A DNA stretch of 64,000 bases from Viridibacillus soli (GCF_016612995.1 NZ_JAEOAH010000009.1:16316-80315); one strand, 5' to 3'; counted from the stretch's first letter, positions 1 through 8,865 are shown. Program-made: numbers and translations. The notes: generated from the sequence alone by a model not told the origin.

Positions 1-134
1 TTGCATTTCCTGCAGGAGTCGAGCGCCCTCCGCTACAATCAACTAAAAAATGTAGTAACATACGTTAGTATTGAACATAAAAAACCATTTTAATGGTAAA
101 TAACGACCTAACATTTCCCTAATCAACACACCTA
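1..134 (+). mobile_element. MITE copy 1, truncated by the window start
   Basis: This is the right-hand part of a non-coding element that recurs at 57866-58072 in the same orientation and at 19462-19659 and 61099-61297 inverted. The block from about 34 to 134 is nearly identical to 57971-58072. It ends in AATCAACACACCT, the same terminal repeat as the other copies with the last G changed to A. The left end lies outside the window, so a target duplication cannot be tested. Confidence 0.8.
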
Positions 135-168
135 AAAACATATATTCACTATTAATTTGGAGGTTCCT

Positions 169-657
169 ATGAAGACAATCATAGATAATTGGAACGGTCA
201 TAGAGTGAAACTAACATGGATGCCAAAATTCCAACTAGGCGATTTGTGTATCGTAACTAGTGTTCATGCAATCTGTATACAAGATGACAAAGTATTACTT
301 TGTAAAATTAGAGATCAAGGATTTAATTATCCAGGTGGTCATGTTGAAAAGGGTGAATCTGCTGAAGGGGCAATTCATCGTGAAGTGTATGAAGAAGCTT
401 ATGTTAAAGGCGATATTGCTTATTTAGGAGCAATTGAAGTCAGTCATGAAGAGAACCCATCATTTGATCCAGATGGAAAATATCCGATGATTGGATATCA
501 ATCTTTTTATAGAATGGATGTTAAAGCTTGTTATCCATATTTAAGAGAAAATGAAGCAATTACACGGATTTGGGTAGAACCATCTGAAGTTCCTTTAGTA
601 ATAGATGATCATGAATTAGCAACGCTGATTTTACGGGAGGAGGTTCAGTTACCTTGA
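169..657 (+). CDS. Nudix hydrolase
   Basis: A cytosolic pyrophosphohydrolase of the Nudix family; the substrate (a nucleoside diphosphate linked to another group) cannot be read from sequence. The Nudix box spans residues 57-79 (G-x5-E-x7-REVYEE). The usual glycine after the EE pair is replaced by a tyrosine, while the metal-binding glutamates are all present. ATG 169 is chosen because TTTGGAGG at 156-163 ends 5 nt upstream; an in-frame TTG at 157 overlaps that site. At 162 aa it is normal for a single-domain Nudix protein. It stands alone, just downstream of a MITE end. Confidence 0.85.
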   Translation: MKTIIDNWNGHRVKLTWMPKFQLGDLCIVTSVHAICIQDDKVLLCKIRDQGFNYPGGHVEKGESAEGAIHREVYEEAYVKGDIAYLGAIEVSHEENPSFDPDGKYPMIGYQSFYRMDVKACYPYLRENEAITRIWVEPSEVPLVIDDHELATLILREEVQLP

Positions 658-739
658 TATAAATTGTGACAATTCAACTTTCAGTTCAAGAATAAATTAT
701 TACATATCAAAAGTTGCTTTTTAAAAGGAGCTGAATGAA

Positions 740-1219
740 ATAGAATCGAAAAAACTGATATTAAAACACTATGAAGAATCTATAAAATATATTGATAGTT
801 TAAAAGGAATAGCTAATAATTGCTGGATTGCACCTATTGAAAAAAGTAAATGGTCTGTCTGTGAAATTGTAGGACATTTAATCCCATGGGACAAATTCAT
901 TTTGGAAAAAAGATTACCGTATTTACTAATTCCGAATTCGGTATTGGTAAAACCAAATGTTCAGCAGATGAATAGTCGTGCTGCGTTTGAGAGTCTAAAT
1001 ATGATGAAAGAGGAAGTCATTAAACAATTTTCACAGACAAGACTAAAGTTAGTAAATGAGATGAAAAAGATCCCAGCCGAAGAATTTAACAAAGTATTTT
1101 CTATTGGTGCAAGTGTACTTACGGTTGCAGAATACTTTAACGGCCTCATTGAACATGACTTACATCACTTTCAGCAAATAAATGTGTTCTTATATAAATT
1201 TGATGGGATGGAACATTAA
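740..1219 (+). pseudogene. DinB-family protein with a damaged or ATA start
   Basis: DinB/YfiT-type four-helix metal proteins act as thiol-dependent transferases or are of unknown role. The reading frame is open from 740 and carries the first metal histidine in GHLIPWDKF and the two C-terminal ones in HDLHHFQQI, so the fold is complete at about 160 aa. The problem is the start. AAAGGAG at 724-730 is followed by ATG 735, but that ATG reads ATG-AAA-TAG; one missing A would restore it. The only codon in frame at good spacing is ATA 740. Either the gene uses a rare ATA start or it has lost one base. A TTG at 902 would remove the first helix and one histidine. Confidence 0.6.
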
Positions 1220-1258
1220 AATCGGAGTTGGTTCTAGTAAAGGGGTAGTTTGGGCTAG

Positions 1259-1369
1259 ATAATTTTTGTTATCATTGCGTACTTACCAATTATTTATAGA
1301 ATTCATAAACGTCTTGACTATTTAGAAAAAGAAGTTGAAAGGTTTAAAGGTGGAAATGATAGATATTGA
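1259..1369 (+). pseudogene. Relic of a small membrane protein
   Basis: 36 codons with no start codon encode a hydrophobic stretch (IIFVIIAYLPIIY) followed by a charged helix (KRLDYLEKEVERF). This is the pattern of a short single-pass membrane protein. A stop codon lies directly before it and no usable start was found, so it is probably the tail of a decayed gene. I do not recognise the family. Confidence 0.3.
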
Positions 1370-1401
1370 AGCCAATCAATATATTTTAGGGGTGTCGTTT
1401 A

Positions 1402-2037
1402 ATGAGTGGACCGGATATAAAAAGTGTTTTCCCGATGAAGAATATTAGAAGCCTATGTTTTTTGAAAAATGTAGTGGTTAATCCAAATATTGAAATTGGT
1501 AATTACACATACTATGACGATAACAATGATCCATTAGGCTTTGAGAAAAACGTCCTTTATCATTTTGATTTTATAGGGGATAAACTAAAAATCGGGAAAT
1601 TTTGTGCTATTGCTTCTAATGCCAAATTTATTATGAATGGTGCGAATCATAATACAACTGCTTTCACGACTTTTCCTTTTGGGGCATTTGGTGGAGATTG
1701 GGAAGCTGGTTTAGAAAATTTAAGTGGTGGATTCAAAGGTGATACGGTAATAGGAAATGATGTTTGGATAGGTTATAATGCTACGATTATGCCGGGGATT
1801 AATATAGGTGATGGTGCTATAATCGCAACAAATGCTATTGTGACCAAAGATGTTCCGCCTTATTCAATTGTAGGCGGGAATCCAGCAAAATTATTACGTT
1901 ATAGATTTGATGAGGAAACGATAGATATTCATAAAACTATTAAGTGGTGGGACTGGGATATTGAAAAAATAACTGAATTAATTCCCGTTTTAACAAGTAA
2001 TAATACGGATAATTTAAAGGAATTAATAAATTTATAG
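1402..2037 (+). CDS. Vat/CatB-type xenobiotic O-acetyltransferase
   Basis: A left-handed beta-helix (hexapeptide repeat) acetyltransferase that uses acetyl-CoA to modify a hydroxyl on a foreign compound; close relatives inactivate streptogramin A (Vat) or chloramphenicol (CatB). The 211-aa length fits. The sequence shows the family block VLYHFDFIGDKL, the catalytic histidine in FIMNGANH (His83), the hexapeptide repeats from GNDVWIG to IGDGAII, and the SIVGGNPAK acetyl-CoA loop. ATG 1402 follows AGGGGTG at 1388-1394. It resembles Vat more than CatB by eye, but resistance cannot be asserted from sequence. Confidence 0.85.
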   Translation: MSGPDIKSVFPMKNIRSLCFLKNVVVNPNIEIGNYTYYDDNNDPLGFEKNVLYHFDFIGDKLKIGKFCAIASNAKFIMNGANHNTTAFTTFPFGAFGGDWEAGLENLSGGFKGDTVIGNDVWIGYNATIMPGINIGDGAIIATNAIVTKDVPPYSIVGGNPAKLLRYRFDEETIDIHKTIKWWDWDIEKITELIPVLTSNNTDNLKELINL

Positions 2038-2233
2038 AAGCACTTGAAAGAATTTAGTGCATAATGGGTTGCTGGAGTAGTTAAATCTCAAATTGTCCAA
2101 AATAGACTGTATTGAATGTTTGAGCGTTATTAGAACAAAAGCATGAGTCCAGTGAAATTAGCGGAAATCACCAAGGATACAATTCGCACTTTATAAGAAT
2201 ATAAAAAATAATCTAATTGTAGGAGGTATAGTT

Positions 2234-2686
2234 TTGATAAGAAAAATTGATATTACTCGTCCAAAATGTGCTGAAGAAGTTTTAAACGTTCAAATCCCTT
2301 CGTATAAGGTAGAGGCAGAAATAACTGACTTTTATGATATCCCACCATTAAAAGATACTGTTGAAAAGTTGCAGCTATGTGGAGAAACCTTCTATGGATA
2401 TTACATAAGTGATGAGTTATGCGGAGCCGTTTCTATAAAAGTAGAAAATGATGTAATGGATATACATCGGTTAATAGTGCATCCCAAATATTTTAGAAAA
2501 GGCATTGCCCAGATGTTACTGGATTTCATTGAGAGCAATTTAGAAGATATTGAAACAATAATAGTATCAACGGGTTCTAAAAATATACCCGCAGTAAATT
2601 TCTATGAAAAAAACGGATTTTCAAAAATAGGAGAAACAAGAGTGAATGATCGTTTATCTCTAACTGCTTTTAAAAAGGAAATTTAA
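2234..2686 (+). CDS. GNAT-family N-acetyltransferase
   Basis: A 150-aa acetyl-CoA-dependent acetyltransferase with the single GNAT fold. Motif A (IVHPKYFRKGIAQ, about residues 81-93) carries the R/K-x-x-G-x-A pyrophosphate loop, and motif B (NFYEKNGF) follows about 35 residues later. Translation starts at TTG 2234 with AGGAGG at 2221-2226. The substrate is unknown. A terminator-like hairpin follows at 2893. Confidence 0.8.
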   Translation: MIRKIDITRPKCAEEVLNVQIPSYKVEAEITDFYDIPPLKDTVEKLQLCGETFYGYYISDELCGAVSIKVENDVMDIHRLIVHPKYFRKGIAQMLLDFIESNLEDIETIIVSTGSKNIPAVNFYEKNGFSKIGETRVNDRLSLTAFKKEI

Positions 2687-2892
2687 GTTAAACCAGCTAA
2701 TAGAAGTGATTATGATTTCCCGTAATCGGGCGCGATTGCGGAAGAACACTTAGATTTAAACGATTTTTTTGTTGTATTTTTAAGCGAAGTGAAGTGTTAC
2801 ATTTCAAAAATGAACAAGCATTTCTTTTATAATGGCATTAAAGATATCCAGGCTTTAATGAGTGAAGTACAAGTATAAATGATAAACCCAGA
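2687..2892. other. Spacer with an unassigned relic frame
   Basis: No convincing gene. A start-less frame from 2738 to 2878 (46 codons, ending in SEVQV) could be the tail of a lost protein. The preceding CGTAATCGGGCGCGATTGCGG is the sort of GC-richer fragment that recurs between genes in this group, but I cannot name it. Confidence 0.3.
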
Positions 2893-2927
2893 GAGACCGT
2901 CAAATATGAACGGTCTCCTTCTTTTTT
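2893..2927 (+). terminator. Rho-independent terminator
   Basis: An 8-bp stem (GAGACCGT / ACGGTCTC) is followed by CTTCTTTTTT. It ends the rightward GNAT transcript. Confidence 0.75.
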
Positions 2928-2972
2928 ATAAGTTTTTTAATTTCTTTCTATTAATAGTCTTTTGCTTTACCC

Positions 2973-3077
2973 CTATTTCTGATAAGGCTTAGCATAAGAA
3001 TGCTTCATCAGAAATATACCCGTACCATTCTTCGCATTATGATGATAGCTTTCAATGATCTCATAGTCAAAGGTTAA
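2973..3077 (-). pseudogene. C-terminal fragment of an unidentified protein
   Basis: On the minus strand, directly beyond and in a different frame from the CPBP gene stop, an open stretch of about 33 codons ends in HSYAKPYQK. It includes FDYEIIESYHHNAKNG. It has no start codon and looks like the tail of a deleted gene, possibly an acetyltransferase, but this is a guess. Confidence 0.3.
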
Positions 3078-3802
3078 CTAGCCATAACGATTAGCGAAAT
3101 AGACGACAGTGTATTAATTGTCATATGTACAAACATTCCGAGTCGGATAGATTGCTTTTGCCAAACGACCCATACCCAAGGAATAATTCCGAATAATCGA
3201 CTAAAAAACTGCCATGGTGAAAATAAATGGTATAAAGAGAAACCAGCAACATTTAGGATAACAGCAATCTTTCCAAATCGGCTAATACGTGGAAGCAAAT
3301 ACCCTCTGAAATATAATTCCTCAACAAAAGGTGCAAGTAATCCATTGGTTAAGATGCCTATTATAGCAGTTATGACTAGAATGGAGTGAGACTCGCCCAA
3401 TAAATGAATATCTGTAAAATTAAACTTTGTTTTCATAAATGAAAATACGGTATCGAATAGGAACTGATCAATAGGGGCACTTAGAGAAACGAGCACACCT
3501 GAGACAAGAAGTAAAATCGGAACATAAATAATATATTCTTTGATTGTTAATTTGTTCTTGAATGAAAGAATCGCACTTATTTTATAGGTGTTCGTTTGCT
3601 TTTTCGCGACAAACAGAAGTATGCAAAGCTGAATGGGAACGCCTCCGACCAAAGCTGCTAGATAAAGAGCCATAAAATTGGGGTAGCCGGCTTCTTGGAC
3701 AATCGGTAAGAAGAGTAGATAGATAGGCAATAGGAATATTCCAGGCAGTACATGTAATAACATAGATTTTGCAAGTGAATGCTGCTTAATGATTTTTTTC
3801 AT
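3074..3802 (-). CDS. CPBP-family intramembrane metalloprotease
   Basis: A multi-pass membrane protein of the CPBP (Abi, CAAX-like) family; members process prenylated or membrane peptides or give self-immunity to bacteriocins. The three motifs are intact: EE with R (Glu161, Glu162, Arg166 in FVEELYFRGYLL), His192 in SLYHLF, and His226/Asn230 in HMTIN. Its 242 aa are mostly hydrophobic. It is transcribed divergently from the TetR gene at 3966, and a matching palindrome lies upstream of each gene, so TetR control is likely. A multidrug or bacteriocin-stress role is possible but not shown. Confidence 0.85.
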   Translation of the reverse strand: MKKIIKQHSLAKSMLLHVLPGIFLLPIYLLFLPIVQEAGYPNFMALYLAALVGGVPIQLCILLFVAKKQTNTYKISAILSFKNKLTIKEYIIYVPILLLVSGVLVSLSAPIDQFLFDTVFSFMKTKFNFTDIHLLGESHSILVITAIIGILTNGLLAPFVEELYFRGYLLPRISRFGKIAVILNVAGFSLYHLFSPWQFFSRLFGIIPWVWVVWQKQSIRLGMFVHMTINTLSSISLIVMAS

Positions 3803-3827
3803 AGTAGAATCCCTCTCTTTGACTCTG

Positions 3828-3851
3828 TGACTTTAAAATATTTTTGAGTCA
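3828..3851. promoter_or_regulatory. Operator-like palindrome near the CPBP start
   Basis: A 24-bp inverted repeat TGACT-N14-AGTCA lies about 25 bp upstream of the CPBP gene. It has the same arms and the same total length as the site at 3926-3949. Two such sites between divergent genes, one of them tetR-like, suggest TetR binding. Confidence 0.6.
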
Positions 3852-3925
3852 TACATAATTTACGATATTATGGATCTGCTGTCAACACTTTTATATTAAT
3901 GTGATTTTATGTTATATTGTTTTTG

Positions 3926-3949
3926 TGACTATTAAGGATTTTATAGTCA
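3926..3949. promoter_or_regulatory. Operator-like palindrome near the tetR start
   Basis: TGACTAT-N10-ATAGTCA, a perfect 7+7 palindrome spanning 24 bp, ends 16 bp before the TetR ATG. The outer five bases of each arm match the site at 3828-3851 exactly. Confidence 0.65.
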
Positions 3950-3965
3950 TAGAGGGAGAAGAGTT

Positions 3966-4544
3966 ATGGCTAAGAAATTTACAGAACAAGAAAGAGAAAA
4001 AATAAAACTACAGTTAATCATGGAATGTGATCAAATGTGGACAATATTTGGATATAAGAAAACGAATATCGATGAAATTTGCCGTAAAGTAGGGCTTTCT
4101 AAAGGGGCTTTCTATTTGTTTTTTGCATCCAAAGAGTTGTTATTCTGGGACGTTATTAAATATAAAATTGAAGGGTTTCATAAGAAGACAATGGATATTT
4201 TAGAAGCCGAGCCGAATAAGAATGGTTGGTTGCGAAGTATTAAATTGTTATTTCGTGAGTATGATCAAGGGAACTGGCTTAAAAATATCACAAGTTCAGA
4301 ATTTCAACTACTTATTACGCGGTCACCTGAGAGGGCAATGGAGGAATTAAAAGAGCACGAAACATTTTTAAAAGAGGATATGCTTCAGACCTATGGAATT
4401 ACACTTCGGGTTCCTGTGGAAGACATGATGTTAAGTATACAAGCTCTATTCCTTATGTTACTGCATAAAGAACAATTTCAAGGGAAGCATATTGAAATTT
4501 TTGATGGTTTAATCGAAGCGCTATTTGAAAAAAATGTTGTTTAG
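3966..4544 (+). CDS. TetR-family transcriptional regulator
   Basis: A 192-aa one-component repressor. The N-terminal helix-turn-helix (TNIDEICRKVGLSKGAFYLFF, within residues 30-55) is a textbook TetR DNA-reading head, followed by an all-helical ligand domain without recognisable specificity. ATG 3966 follows GAGGGAGAAG. It faces away from the CPBP protease and probably represses both genes through the paired palindromes in the 163-bp gap. Confidence 0.85.
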   Translation: MAKKFTEQEREKIKLQLIMECDQMWTIFGYKKTNIDEICRKVGLSKGAFYLFFASKELLFWDVIKYKIEGFHKKTMDILEAEPNKNGWLRSIKLLFREYDQGNWLKNITSSEFQLLITRSPERAMEELKEHETFLKEDMLQTYGITLRVPVEDMMLSIQALFLMLLHKEQFQGKHIEIFDGLIEALFEKNVV

Positions 4545-4614
4545 GCGATTTAATATGCTAAAGTCGTCACATGCCTGGCAACACAAATGAAGCCCTTCCT
4601 CATTGAAAGTGAAA

Positions 4615-5436
4615 GGGCTCAAAATACTTCCTTTTCTGTTATCTATCTTCGTCACACCCACAAACAATCGCTAACACACGGCTTGTAGTAGAGTTTAATA
4701 CGCTTTTCGCATAGGAATGCCCTTTATGAAAAGCTAATTCTTATTCAGGAATATGAACAGCTTTTTTTCTTTCAATTATTCCTCTGCATTCTGATAAAAC
4801 CGGCGATCTACCATGATATAGGGTAATTAGTATTCATGCGCCACCACGTAAATCGTGAAGCCCTGTGTTATACGTATGCCCTTTAATGCCCTTTACGAAT
4901 GGCGAAATCATCGATGCCTAAAACCATTTTTCTGCTCGATTGCGCCTGTTGTTGGCACATCTTTTGAATGCGTACACATTCGTCGTTGAGCCATATTTTA
5001 AAGACCCGTTCAACCGTTGACGCAGGTGTCTTCGTGACACGAGCGGCCTGTATGATTGTGGCACCAACAACATGTGCAGGAAGAGTGGTTTCAAACGCTT
5101 TGGTATAGCGTTTCTTCGGTTTAGCACAAGCATACTGCCAAACAAAAGAAGCGTGACAGGCGGTACAAGACAGGCGAATCGTTTGATGAGAAGAACAAAC
5201 AGGACAAACCTGTAGCCGATCTACTGGTTCGACTTGAATGAAATATCCCTCGTCCTTTTGATGAAATTGCGTCACGTTTAGTTCTGGTAAATTGAGTAGT
5301 TTATTGATAGAACGAGAGTTCATCTGCATACCTCGCTAGGTTGTTTGGTCGTACTCTCAACATTAGCGGATACAGATGTTTTTTATACTATTTTTTAATC
5401 AAGAACAGATTTTAGTGTTGAGCCAAAAATAAAGAG
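4615..5436 (-). pseudogene. Decayed ISL3-family insertion sequence
   Basis: The frame from 5329 to 4883 encodes the N-terminal zinc-binding part of an ISL3 transposase: CPVC and CTAC pairs near residues 42-57, the HTH region, and the start of the catalytic domain at LGIDDFAIRKGH. A short repeat of the GGGCAT segment then causes a stop. The expected next residues, GHTYNTGLHDLRGG, follow in another frame just below it. Further weak pieces reach about 4615. The likely right end, GCTCTTTATTTTTGG read inward, is at 5420-5436. The left end was not found. Confidence 0.75.
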
Positions 5437-5592
5437 CAACAATCTATACGAAAACAGCCTTGTTCTATCATTTATCAATAGAGATAGACGTACGAGGGAA
5501 AATAATCAATACAAGTTAACATTAATTTCGGTGAACCGTATCATAAGTAAGTGAGGTTTTTTTACAATAGGAATTATAATACGGAAAATAGA

Positions 5593-5629
5593 AGGAACCA
5601 GCATAGAAGCTATTCTAAGCTGGTTCCTA
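5593..5629 (-). terminator. Terminator of brnQ
   Basis: The stem GGAACCAGC / GCTGGTTCC is followed on the minus strand by a T-rich tract, starting 8 bp beyond the brnQ stop. Confidence 0.8.
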
Positions 5630-5636
5630 ACTAGGG

Positions 5637-6989
5637 TTATTGAACAGCGGTTTTTTTAGCGCTCGATGGCCATAGAAAACCGATAAACGCACCAACTAGA
5701 GCTGGTAAAATCCATCCAAGCCCAATATCGTAAAATGGTAAATAATCCATGTAGAATAATTTAATAGATTCGAATAAGGAGAGAGACGCGCCTGGTAAAC
5801 TGTCGACTAACGCACTGTAACCGTCGAAGAAGCTTACACAAAAAGTAAAGAACATTGAGGTCGCGTAAACACTCTGCTTATGGCCGGATAACGATGAACA
5901 AAGGGCTAATAAGATCAGAACGATGGCTAAAGGATACAGTAACATTAATACGGGGACCGCATATTGAATGATGTTGTTTAGACCGAAGTTAGCAATGAAA
6001 AATGACATAAGACATAGTATTAGAACGTACAATTTATAGCTTATTTTTGGAAATGTTTGATTAAAAAACTCGCTGCAAGCCGTAATAAGTCCGATGCTCG
6101 TTTTTAAACAAGCCAGTACGATAATAATTGCTAATAAAATGGAACCGAATGATCCGAAATAATACTGAGCCACTGCAGCAAAGATTAAACCGCCATTATC
6201 ATATGTCCCGATGGCCAACACGCTCGATGCCCCCATATAGGTAATGAGTCCGTAAATCAGCATCATCAGTACCATGGCGAAAATGCCTGATTTCCAAGTG
6301 GTTTTCGCGATCTCTTTCGGATTGGTAATGCCTTGTCCCTTAATCGCCTGGATGACAACAATCCCGAATGCGAGTGACGCAAGAGCATCCATCGTGTTAT
6401 ACCCTTCTTTAAAGCCTGTTATAAAGGCTAAGTCGCTATAGTCACCAATTGGCTTACCGAAGTGACCCATCGGTTTGACGATGGCAATGACAATTAAGAT
6501 GAATAAAAACACTAAAAACGCAGGAGTTAAATATTTGCCGATATAGTCGATAATTTTTGCTGGATTCAAAGAGAAAAAATAGACAATGGCAAAAAACACA
6601 AAGCTAAAGAGCCAGAGATATAAACTGCTATGTGTTGGATTGATATACGGTTCAAAACCGACTACGAAAGGTACCGTTGCTGTCCGTGGAATCGCAAAAA
6701 ACGGTCCAATGGTTAAGTAAAGTACCACTGCGAAGACGACTCCAAATAGTGGATGGACTCGACCTGCTAAATTACGCAATCCATTACTCCCAGATAAACC
6801 AAATGCTAAAATCCCCATAAAAGGCAGTCCGATTGCAGTTATGAGGAAGCCAATTAATGCCGGCCAAAAATTCGTGCCAGCGAGTTGCCCCATTTGAATC
6901 GGAAAAATTAAATTTCCCGCACCAAAGAACATGCCGAATAGCATTGTACCAATGATGGCATAGGTAGAAAATGATGTTTTTTGTTGCAT
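5637..6989 (-). CDS. brnQ: Branched-chain amino acid carrier BrnQ
   Basis: An LIVCS-family secondary transporter that imports leucine, isoleucine and valine across the cytoplasmic membrane, probably with Na+ or H+. The N-terminal signature FGMFFGAGNLIFP is present and about twelve hydrophobic segments span the 450 residues, the usual length. ATG 6989 is chosen because AAAGGAG ends 7 nt upstream; the longer frame from 7028 has no ribosome site. It is a single-gene unit with its own terminator. No T-box or CodY site could be identified by eye. Confidence 0.9.
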   Translation of the reverse strand: MQQKTSFSTYAIIGTMLFGMFFGAGNLIFPIQMGQLAGTNFWPALIGFLITAIGLPFMGILAFGLSGSNGLRNLAGRVHPLFGVVFAVVLYLTIGPFFAIPRTATVPFVVGFEPYINPTHSSLYLWLFSFVFFAIVYFFSLNPAKIIDYIGKYLTPAFLVFLFILIVIAIVKPMGHFGKPIGDYSDLAFITGFKEGYNTMDALASLAFGIVVIQAIKGQGITNPKEIAKTTWKSGIFAMVLMMLIYGLITYMGASSVLAIGTYDNGGLIFAAVAQYYFGSFGSILLAIIIVLACLKTSIGLITACSEFFNQTFPKISYKLYVLILCLMSFFIANFGLNNIIQYAVPVLMLLYPLAIVLILLALCSSLSGHKQSVYATSMFFTFCVSFFDGYSALVDSLPGASLSLFESIKLFYMDYLPFYDIGLGWILPALVGAFIGFLWPSSAKKTAVQ

Positions 6990-7592
6990 ATTTGTGCTCC
7001 TTTTAGAGAATTCTATCAATTTTAACACCTTTTTTAGGAGTTAGCTATAGCAATAAGAGAATATACTATCCATTAGAGCAGTATGGAAAGCAAAAGCTGT
7101 AAGAACTGTAGGGAGTAAATGGTCAAAATAAGTTAAGTATCATCATCCAATGTCACAGAGTAATTAGTTCAAATGGGAAAATAAGAGTTATGTAGGAGGT
7201 TCGTGGATAATAGTTGCTTCAACATGAGAAATCTTCTAAAAAAGAACAAAAGAAATAATATGATTTTTAAAAAGACTCATTTAGATACGTCGCGGAGAAC
7301 CGTATCATAAGTAAATGAGGTTTTTTTTCCCATTAAGTTGTTCATGTTGTTCCAGTGTGCTGAAAGGTAAAGCTTCACCGCTTCGTCCATGTCGTCTTTG
7401 TTTGTGAAATAGGCGTAGTCAGTTAAGTAAGTAGTCATCTACCCTCAATATAGAGCAGAAATCTGGAAAGTGGACAAGTTTTAAAAATAAAAAATAGCCT
7501 CATGAAACATGAGGCTATACCGATTCAAAAGATGAATAAAGTTAACGTTTCTTCAGAAGGCGAAAACTCACAGTGCTGGCCAAGCTAAAGGA
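6990..7592. other. Intergenic stretch with gene relics
   Basis: No intact gene. At 7328-7438 (minus) there is a 37-codon remnant beginning MTTYLTDYAYF that ends in NNMNNLMG. It resembles the start of small replication or HTH proteins of mobile elements, recalled only loosely. At about 7290-7322 lies a segment (CCGTATCATAAGTAA...GAGGTTTTTTT) that also occurs at about 5535-5561 with one mismatch. Confidence 0.4.
7494..7518 (-). terminator. Terminator downstream of the 7593 gene
   Basis: Perfect inverted repeat ATAGCCTCATG-aaa-CATGAGGCTAT, followed on the minus strand by TTTTTTATTTTT. Confidence 0.85.
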
Positions 7593-8225
7593 TCAATCAC
7601 ATCTATATTTAAATTTAGGTTCTGTCTGAATGTAAAAGGCATTTCTTACTTGCGCACACCAATTGGCAAAGGCGGATCTCCATTCGGGCGTTTTAAAGAA
7701 TTGTTCAACAGTTTCTGTTTCAGAATGCCACACGATAAATAGATTGAGTGGGGCAATTCCTCCTGCCCAAATTCCGTTATTTGCGTCGGTATCCTCTTCC
7801 CTGACTAATAATAAGGGTAGTCCAAATTGAAATGCCATTGAGGGTTCTACTTGCGAATAAACGGAACCTTCCCAGACCGGAGTGGGTGGTGGGAGGGGCC
7901 CGGTATTGACATCGACTGTTTCAACTTTAAACCGACGAAGGTTGACTGCCAACATTCCATAACTTGATGAAACTAACCGACGAATATCCGTTAAAATCGA
8001 TTCGGGATAACTTTCGCTTAGAGGCAATGTACGCGGAAAAAGCAAAGCGTTCTCAATCTCCAAAATTAGACGGTTTAGAAACCGTTGTTGGTTGTCATTT
8101 AAATGCGTTGTCGTACTTAAAAATATGGGAATACGATAAGCGCGGTCAATGCATGCTTGATGTGCTGAATCTATATTTTCTTTATCTCTATCTCTGCGTG
8201 AAGAGTTATGTCCATCATGACTCAT
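7593..8225 (-). CDS. Possible TIR/deoxyribosyltransferase-like protein
   Basis: I do not recognise a named family. The 210-aa sequence has the layout of a Rossmann-like nucleotide-sugar fold. A beta strand with serine/threonines (IPIFLSTTT, about residues 33-41) is followed by a long helix, then a strand-helix pair ending in the hydrophobic SSSYGMLAVN. Next comes an acidic SQVEPSMAFQFGLPLLLVRE block that resembles the E-x3-A-x4-G-x-P signature of nucleoside deoxyribosyltransferase and TIR-like folds. ATG 8225 has AGGTGAG 3 nt upstream. It is a single gene with its own terminator. The fold assignment is inference from pattern only; nuclease or NADase activity is not claimed. Confidence 0.5.
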   Translation of the reverse strand: MSHDGHNSSRRDRDKENIDSAHQACIDRAYRIPIFLSTTTHLNDNQQRFLNRLILEIENALLFPRTLPLSESYPESILTDIRRLVSSSYGMLAVNLRRFKVETVDVNTGPLPPPTPVWEGSVYSQVEPSMAFQFGLPLLLVREEDTDANNGIWAGGIAPLNLFIVWHSETETVEQFFKTPEWRSAFANWCAQVRNAFYIQTEPKFKYRCD

Positions 8226-8672
8226 TTTCTCACCTGCTTTTTTTCTTAGCATATGAAAAAGGAATAAGGAGGATTGGACATAATAACCAAAATCTATTTA
8301 GAAGAGTCAATTTCATAATTACCTAATCCAATTGAAGCGTCTAACATTTGTCTAATTTTTTATTGATTCATAAGTATCGAGCCATTTAATCACGGTGAAG
8401 TGACTGTAGAAGAATATACTGGAATGTTTATCCAAATGTTTTGCTGAAGAAATGTTTATCTAAGTTAAATATGATATTCTCTGGTGTTACATCTTGATTG
8501 ACAGGTTTCTATTTATCAACTAGCAATGATACGTTGAACAAAAGAAGTGGCATTGGATTTTTTGAACTGGTTAAAATTGTTATCATTAAAAAAACGTGCT
8601 ACTATTTAGATACCAAAACACTGCGAATAATTGAATCTAATTTAACCTTAAACATAGTAGAAACTCACATAA
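8226..8672. other. AT-rich spacer, nothing recognised
   Basis: Both strands were read. Short open frames here lack ribosome sites and have no recognisable content. The spacer separates the preceding gene from the guaA fragment that marks the border of the mobile element. Confidence 0.4.
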
Positions 8673-8762
8673 ACTTTACGTTTAGTAAACGAAGTTGATC
8701 ATATCAACCGCGTACTGTATGACATTACGTCTAAGCCACCAGCAACTATTGAGTGGGAATAA
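8673..8762 (+). pseudogene. guaA: 3'-terminal fragment of guaA (GMP synthase)
   Basis: 29 codons, open to the TAA at 8760, read as the extreme C-terminus of GMP synthase. RVLYDITSKPPATIEWE is the highly conserved end of that enzyme's dimerisation domain, and LVNEVDHIN before it also fits. A stop lies directly upstream, so the rest of the gene is absent here. The 3' end of guaA is a known integration site for genomic islands in several bacteria. The last codons contain the 13-bp repeat that recurs at 14993. Confidence 0.8.
8745..8757 (+). repeat. Candidate attL core
   Basis: ACTATTGAGTGGG, within the codons for TIEW of the guaA fragment. It is identical to 14993-15005; the next four bases differ at one position (AATA / GATA). 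Confidence 0.6.
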
Positions 8763-8865
8763 AGAGATAATACAATTTGCTTTGTGAATGCTTATTTATC
8801 AATGTTTATAGTGTGTGTTAGTCACTAAATGCAGTATAAAAATAAATAGTTCCCCACCAAAAAAC

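Noticed and set aside
7964..8326. Plus-strand 120-codon frame
   Set aside because: It lies antisense to the 7593-8225 gene, has no ribosome site and no family likeness.
8498..8698. Plus-strand 66-codon frame before the guaA fragment
   Set aside because: No ribosome site, low-complexity hydrophobic content, no recognisable product.
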